Under the pieces are notes generated by a model. That model had not been told where the DNA came from. It saw only the letters and a program-made list of their open reading frames with translations, and did no database searches. Positions 57,901 through 64,000 of a stretch of DNA of 64,000 nucleotides are shown here, piece by piece. Position 1 is the first letter of the stretch. Each line of letters starts with the position of its first letter. The translations under genes were made by a program, and so were the position numbers. Location: contig JAHQIW010001340.1 in assembly GCA_019055375.1 (NCBI GenBank), forward strand, positions 496,001 through 560,000. The letters are read 5' to 3'. The DNA is from Parelaphostrongylus tenuis. Taxonomy: Eukaryota; Nematoda; Chromadorea; Rhabditida; Metastrongylidae.

Positions 57901-60900
57901 CTCAAGGCCACCTCCGATTCTCGTTATGAATTTGAACATTTTTTCTTCGTTTTGTGAGGATTTTCGGGTTTTTAGTATCAGGATCTTAGAAGACATTTTT
58001 TCCTATAATTCTATGAACTTAGGCTTATATTTTCTTTCTAAATTGCCAATCAAACCCGCCACCAAACCTAAGCCTAAGCAGCGTGCTCAAGAATGCGAAA
58101 AGGAGTCTTTTTTTCGTCCTTCACGCTCTAAGAAGATCTTTGAAAAACCAAATCAGTTTAAGATTCACCAAAATTTTTGCTATTATATGTATAAAAGAGT
58201 TTGTTGAAGGGCCATCCAAAAATTAGTCGAATAAAAACGAGCGTCGGATGTGAAACCTGGTCTTCTTATCGCTGCTACGTTCTTAAGGAGGCATTTTTGG
58301 AAACTGTAGTGTTGAAATCTCTGGATTCTGCCATTGATTGATCGTAGAATATCTGAGGAAAAAGCAAAAAAGGTTTTGTTAGCAAACTGTTGAGAAGTTC
58401 CCGTTAACCGAAAAGTGTCAATTAACCAAATATAGGTTGCGTAATATGAATTTAATATGCTACGTCAGTTTTGCGGTCTCATGCAAGATGATAAGTTTCA
58501 TGCCGCAAGCTTGTCACGAACTGTTTTATCGAAAGTATTGCTTTTTAGTCGGATAACGGCTGGCTGCATTGGCTTGATGTTTCAATAGGGAAATGGTAGC
58601 TTCATTTCCCGCAAGAATGGGTTCGTTAGGCGTAATGTGCCAAAATCCAGCCAATGCTATAATTCACACAGGACATGACAATGGTAATTGAACTGCGTTA
58701 TCTTTCATTAATGTTCATACAAAATCCTTTACAATGAAGATATTCTGTAAATTATAAAGCGTAACAAGGGAAAAGAGGTCCTGGATGCCACAGTAAACAA
58801 GAAGGAAACACCTACGTTTTGTTGTTTTGAGTTAAGCTAAAGTAGGAATTTTCTTACGTTGGAACCCTTTTGATTATAGTCTAGCATTATAGGTACTGTA
58901 TCCTTGTGGTCACCGAATGTAAAAGAGCCACTGGTTAAAATGTTGGCACATCAAGCATCCATCAGAGGAATTGACGTCGACCAAACGGGCAAGTATATGG
59001 TAACAACTGGGTTAGATAGGAAATGCAGGTGAGGCTGTCAGGTGTTTCAAAAGTCATCTCTACGTCTGTTATTAAATTGGCGATCGTAGGATCTGGGATA
59101 TACGTATGTATAAACAACTTCATGCATATTCACTTCCATTCGGACTTTCCGATGTTGTTATCAGCCAGCGTCTATCTGTAGCATGTGCTATTGGAAACAA
59201 TGTCCAAGTTAGTGTTCTAGATAAACTACAGTTCCCTTGGGATAGTCTTTGTTTCTTAGACTATAAGTGTTATCATTTTCGTTACTTCATATTAAGATCT
59301 TCAAAGATATGCATCTTGGTATATGCCATGAACCATATCTCGCAAATCGATTGGCTGGTTCTGTAACTGACCTCGCCTTCGTTCCTTACGAAGATGTCCT
59401 CGGTGTTGGTCATGCTGGTGGATTCACAAGCATGCTTGTTCCAGGTTCTAGTTTCTGGCTTTTTCCCAGTATTTTTCATTTGACTGTTTCTTTCTTAACT
59501 TGAAGCGTGGTACATTATCATGATCAGGACTACTGAAACCTTCTGTTATAGGATGTGGCGAGCCTAATGTTGATGCTATACGAGCGAATCCGTATGAGAC
59601 TAAGAAACAGCGCAGAGAGCGTGAAGTGAAACAACTACTTGATAAAGTGATTAACCTTTTTCTAAATTGCATAATCTTACCAATCGTTGCTATTCTAAAT
59701 TTCAGCTTCAACCTGAGCTAATTGCTCTTGATCCCAAGGATATTGCTCGTGTTAATGAAGAGCTATTAGAAAGGCAAATGGAAGAGAGGAAAAAAATCTT
59801 ATACGTGAGGCCAGTTCATATTAGAATACACACCGAAGCACAAAATGCGTGGTCGTGGAACAGGTGTTCACAAGGTGTGTTCCATTATTTCTAAGCAATA
59901 AAGTGTGCCCGAATTTCCTATTGAAGAGCCCGTTCGCCCCCTTTTTTGTTTTAACAAGACGTTGCTCACTTTTCTCATTATAAGGTCATTGCGTATGTAC
60001 TTTTCAAGTTGTGTTGCTATGTCATAGCTTTCGTATAAGGTAACTTCTCTGCGGCAAAAGACTGTTGGGGTCTTCGCAAGCAAAGGAAAAAGTTTTTTTT
60101 TTTTCTCCTCTTACGAAAAGATTGGCTCTATGGAAATCTTATTTTCGAATAGATTCGTATAAATAGTGTGCTATAGAAAACGACTTCTCCCTCCAGAGTG
60201 ACAGAGAATACCGAGAATATTGATAGTACAGGTCACAGAAAGGTGCTGGTTTGACCCCCTCCCTCACCCTCCTCTCCCACTACAAGTCTCTCAAATAATC
60301 AACGAGGGCGCGCCTTAGCTGGGCTATCTTCATACTTCCGAGGCATTCGACTCGACCAGCCGTATGGCAATCATAGAGAAGAGAAAGTTTTCAAGCAGCA
60401 GCCGAATCAGACATCCGGAGTGTTTGAAAATCTTTCGGACATAAACTAATCGAACGCAAGTGATGAGATCCACTCTGGATTCTGCTACATGTCATGCAGA
60501 TGAGTAAAATGAAGGTTCCCAGTTTTTACACGTCACTTGATGAAGAGAAACGTTGTTCATCCCTGCTCAGTGTTTTGACATGCCCATCCCAGAGCGGTGA
60601 AATAACTCTCTTTATGAGGCTAGTCTTCAAACTCTCAATTGCTTCAGTTGTTATGATTTTGTGGAAAAGCAATGTCTTTCTTTACTGCTGATCGCCGTGT
60701 TAAAAGGCAAATGACGAGTTGAACCAAGTTTGGAACCAGTATAAAACTTCCTGATGTCTCAAAAAAAGCGTCTTCTTTTTTTGTTAGTGTAATGGAGAGG
60801 CTTTCAAGGCTTCTTATTCGTACGTGTGAACGTTACCTTATATGAGGTGGGACAAAGATGTGAATATACGAGTTTTTAATTGATTTCGGTATGATTGATG

Positions 60901-61156
60901 ATTTGAACAGTGGCTTCATTAATCTGAATCATTCGGTTATGCATAAAATGAGTCATGTGGATGTAACAACAAATTCATGTATCTATGGTAGACATCGTTA
61001 CTCCATATAGTTTTTAGGAAAGTCGTAAAAGATGGTGATCGATGAGAGACGAAAAGAATGGAACATGGAGAAAAAGAGGTTGAAGAGGAGTTATTTGGTA
61101 AAAAGGAACACAAAAGTTCAGGGTCAGGAAATGTACTGGACCGGTTTCGACAGTGA
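54944..61156 (+). CDS. wdr-46: WDR46/UTP7 small-subunit processome WD protein
   Basis: Thirteen exons: 54944-55074, 55142-55209, 55301-55407, 56710-56802, 56869-57036, 57130-57280, 58549-58683, 58893-59028, 59090-59207, 59297-59444, 59552-59646, 59706-59874, 61018-61156 (stop TGA). About 552 residues when five apparent single-base errors are discounted; human WDR46 is 610. The family protein is nucleolar and acts in the UTP complex on 18S rRNA precursors. Visible in order: a Lys/Glu-rich N-terminus; RAEILNKEE and [14 protein letters not shown] blades with [64 protein letters not shown]; the signature [20 protein letters not shown] (C-terminal BING4 region); basic PKHKMRGRG; final VLDRFRQ. As written the frame is broken at a 7-A run (56950-56956), near 58591-58593, between 59800 and 59840, and twice in the last exon. 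Splice sites are all intact, so consensus error is more likely than decay. Confidence 0.88.
55587..55820 (-). pseudogene. mariner-family transposase C-terminal fragment
   Basis: The minus frame contains [11 protein letters not shown] (mariner catalytic HDNARPH) and, at the expected distance, [17 protein letters not shown] (for the usual PYSPDLAPSDYHLF-SL). Upstream and downstream parts are missing. It sits antisense in the third wdr-46 intron. Dead relic. Confidence 0.75.
56320..56400 (-). repeat. tRNA-like SINE-C fragment
   Basis: CCTGTAGCCTAGAGGATAAT, then CAGGCTGAGATGTTCCGTGG, resembles 62025-62085 (CCTGCAATCTCGAGGATAGT, CTGGCTCAGGCGTTCCATGG) and the reverse complement of 10560-10610. In the third wdr-46 intron. 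Confidence 0.5.
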
Positions 61157-63240
61157 TATCTGTATTTTTATGGTACCTATGCAACCTTTCTGGAAGTTGT
61201 TTTCTTGTTCTGTTTTCGTTATTGTTTAGATACCAGGATCAGTTTTTTTCATGTTACCGAAAAATTAAATCTGAGAGTTTTCTTGCTCAAACATGCAAAC
61301 AGGAATGTTCTCTATCTTTAGCACATTCTTGGAGAGATAGATAGCAGCTTATAATAGTAATGTGGTGTATTGTTCAATGATCTACTTTACTCGAAATTCA
61401 CGCATCACTTTTTAAGCAAGAATTCTGTGAACTTCAAAAGAATTTTAGAAGGACTAAGCAGTTAGATGTACGTCGAAATACGTCTGACTATTCGTTGATA
61501 TTTGAAATAAAGACTTGTTTGCAGAAATTGAATTATTTCGATAATCAATTTCACAGTTTCCACTTTTGGCAGCAAACTCCGTGTTTCAAGAGTAAGACAC
61601 GCGTAAGAGCATCTCCTTACGCGTAAACGATATAAGCCTCCTTATCCCACGGGCTATTGGTGGAGGACCTGTGCGAGCAGCTTCTTTCGATATGCAAAAG
61701 CAGACACCTGCAATGAAGGTTGGAGAAACGCCTGTCACGGGTATTTCAATGCTAATCAACAACATTGAACGACTTTCATGACGAAAATAAACTTGCGGTT
61801 TTCAATCATGAAATAATAAACATAATGGAAATATTGCACATATTACTCGCTTTACTATCCAGCAACCATCAAAAAGCCTCGAGAATTTCTCGAGTTCGAT
61901 GGCACTTTTGTCACTGTATTATGCCTTCACAGTGTTTTTCACTGTTACGTATCCCGATACTTCTAGCATTCAGCCCGTTTTTTATTCTTGTTGAACGTCA
62001 TAGGATACTGCTTGAGCGCAACCTCCTGCAATCTCGAGGATAGTCTGGCTCAGGCGTTCCATGGAGCGTTCGTTATTGACTGCTGGACCAGTGGTGGTGG
62101 GATTCGGCCACACGCGCGCCCAGACGAGCTACACAACCAATCAACCGCAGCGTCCCTGAGCGGGGTGGTACTATCGATAATATCAGATCACAGCAACAAT
62201 AATATTCTTCTGTATCTTTGAGCTAATACAAGGCAAACTATTGAGTAGTGCTATATGTTCTAGCTGATTAAACACTACTATCGCTAGGTGTATAATCGCG
62301 AACAAGGAGATAGTATTGTATGGGCGCAATAGGTAGTCGTAATTCGTCCTGTTCGAAAGGGGACTTCAGAGTGACACTTTCCATTCGAGCGGTGCTACCT
62401 CCACTGGATTATGCTTAACGACACGGCGAATTTTCCTCTCGCGAGAACGGCCTCATATGCACCATCGTCTGGGATAAAGCCGAGTCTAAAGAAGACGAAA
62501 ACATCGAAGTCCCAGCCGATTAGATATTTTTGTACGAACTTTGCGCTAGTTCAGTAACATAGAGAAGTCTGATAACATGTCCTGAACCTCTAATGAGATC
62601 TGACCTTCCGGACCCCTCAGTAGCACAGTCTCACTCGGTTCAATCGGAGAACATAGGAAAACGGTACTATTCCCATAGTCTAGGACAACATAGGATTAGT
62701 CTAATACAAATCACGTCCACGCTCTGAAAAAGGCGAAGTCACCAAAACATCAGTCTTGGACCTATTATTATTATTACCGCTACTGCTACTACTATTACCA
62801 ACGTCGCGTCGACTAGATTAATGAATTCCCAAAAATATAGATATATTGAGTATCAATGCCGACGTTTATAGATAATGGGATTTTTTTAGATTCATTTAAA
62901 TTCAAAATACTGAAATTTACACATAAATGTGAAGCCGGTTCATGTGAAATGTTGATTAAACAGCAAGAATACAGCTCTTCTCGTTCAATTCAATACGTGG
63001 GATTTTGTGATAAAAACATTGTAAAAAAGATTCTGACTGGCTGGGCGTGTGGCTCTGATGAGGCGGGCCGGACCCCGTGACGTACATAAGCCATTGACAT
63101 TGCCAACCTCGAAAAGTCTCAAAACAGTCTCTCAAATTGTACAAATGATTGGTTGAAAAACGTTACAGCAAACCGATCAGAAGAAACGAAGCAAACTGAT
63201 TTAAATAGTTCTCAAGACTTTTGAGTTGTTTCTCCTTCTT
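61157..63240. other. intergenic, no gene recognised
   Basis: Downstream of wdr-46. Apart from the SINE-C copy at 62025 and a CTCTGAAAAAGGCGAAGTC block at 62723 (marker of the 39590-42020 array), I see nothing assignable. A TTATTATTATTACC triplet stretch lies at 62765-62800. Confidence 0.4.
62025..62175 (-). repeat. tRNA-like SINE-C copy
   Basis: CTCGAGGATAGTCTGGCTCA and GGCGTTCCATGGAGCGTTCG are the reverse complement of the body at 10560-10620. The head part is diverged (GTGGTGGTGGGATTCGG, GCGTCCCTGAGCGG). Confidence 0.6.
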
Positions 63241-63244
63241 CGCA

Positions 63245-63570
63245 GTGTCATGATGCTCCAAATTGAGTGGTAAGCAAAAACTCGACTTCAGGTGACAGTT
63301 GAACTCACGTTTTGCCCACACCTCGGCGCGTGCTACCACTACACCACCAAGGCAGTCGATTCGCCACCACTCATTGTACAATATCTCACTATCATAGCTA
63401 TCAGCCACCAACCTTTAACAGCGTTTATAAACGATATGTGTCACCCGACCAAATCTCTAAAAGTGCTGGTGAATCAGTAGCCTTGGTGGTGTAGTGATAG
63501 CAAGCGCACCCTCTATGGGTAAACGCGGGTTCCGTTCTCGTCTGGATAGGATTTTCCTTACCATTAGGTG
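63245..63570. repeat. tRNA-like element B, head-to-head pair
   Basis: A reversed unit (63262-63354: TAAGCAAAAACTCGACTTC, GTTGAACTCACGTTTTGCCC, CTACCACTACACCACCAAGG) and a forward unit (63481-63560: CCTTGGTGGTGTAGTGATAG, GCGGGTTCCGTTCTCGTC) face away from a ~125 bp spacer (CAGCCACCAACCTTTAACAG, GTCACCCGACCAAATCTC). This is the clearest view of the paired structure. Confidence 0.75.
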
Positions 63571-64000
63571 TTTTCAGTAATATTTAGCGAACAAATCAGA
63601 CATATGTCACGACAGGGTAGAACACCGTATCAAGCGGGAAAGCTCAACAAGCTAGCCGTATGTATTCCTACCCAGAAGTACTGTAATATGTGCTGGTTTG
63701 AAAAGTATAGTGGTCAGATTCCAATCTGTAAAACTTTTATCATTTAATGCACTTTAGAGTCCTTATAGTTGATAACTACATATGCATAAATGTAAAATAT
63801 ATCTATACATCATCCTCTGTATATACACAGTCATTAAGCGGATATATCGAAACTACAAAAAAGCTATTTTTGACAGAAACATCTTATAGATATGATACAA
63901 CGTATATAAAGCCACTCATTACATCGTTAAAGCAAATTACTATACCCATGAACAAAGCGAATAATCACAATTTTAGCATGAGAGATAAGAACTCACAGAG
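63571..64000. other. unassigned sequence at window end
   Basis: AT-rich, no recognised gene, repeat family or RNA. Confidence 0.4.

Noticed and set aside
1..64000. CRISPR arrays, bacterial operons or prophage
   Set aside because: Spliced genes, introns and eukaryotic gene families show this is nuclear eukaryotic DNA; the tandem repeats lack the short repeat-spacer pattern.

Overview
The window reads as nuclear DNA of a nematode, most likely a clade V (strongylid/hookworm-like) parasite. The coding pieces are short exons (56-226 bp) with pyrimidine-AG acceptors and GTAAG/GTGAG donors. The proteins pair best, from memory, with C. elegans-type CCR-4, SEC-24 and WDR-46. Candidate trans-splice acceptors sit just upstream of two start codons. 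The rest is AT-rich and crowded with tRNA-derived SINEs, inverted-repeat (MITE-like) elements, dead mariner copies and microsatellites. The species cannot be fixed from sequence alone.

Layout. 1-5238: repeats, one possible first exon on the minus strand, a hairpin MITE and a mariner fragment. 5239-15326 (+): an APMAP/strictosidine-synthase-like gene in ten visible exons; its 3.7 kb first visible intron holds an antisense, damaged rpl-27A copy, a SINE, a tRNA-like element, a mariner fragment and an AAT repeat. 15414-20659: no recognisable active gene, one decayed coding remnant. 20660-37698 (-): ccr-4, the catalytic deadenylase subunit of CCR4-NOT, 13 exons with transposon-stuffed introns. 37781-38615: five copies of a ~167 bp tandem repeat. 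39590-42020: about four copies of a degenerate ~640 bp tandem repeat. 42908-54172 (+): a SEC24A/B-type COPII cargo adaptor in 26 visible exons (about 997 residues, first exon not found). 54944-61156 (+): wdr-46/UTP7, a ribosome-biogenesis WD protein, 13 exons, intact splice sites but several single-base indels in A-runs. 61157-64000: repeats only.

The genes have unrelated housekeeping jobs: mRNA deadenylation, ER export, 18S rRNA processing, and a membrane-anchored beta-propeller enzyme-like protein. ccr-4 and sec-24 are divergent around a tandem-repeat-rich gap. sec-24 and wdr-46 lie head to tail 771 bp apart, so an operon is possible but unproven.

Exon models were built by hand from homology recall, splice signals and phase. 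For all four genes the exon phases add up, apart from the named indels. I saw no convincing new biological system. The most interesting material is the set of repeat families (tRNA-like inverted elements, a long-TIR transposon family with a nested insertion, tandem arrays) and the evidence of consensus errors in the assembly.
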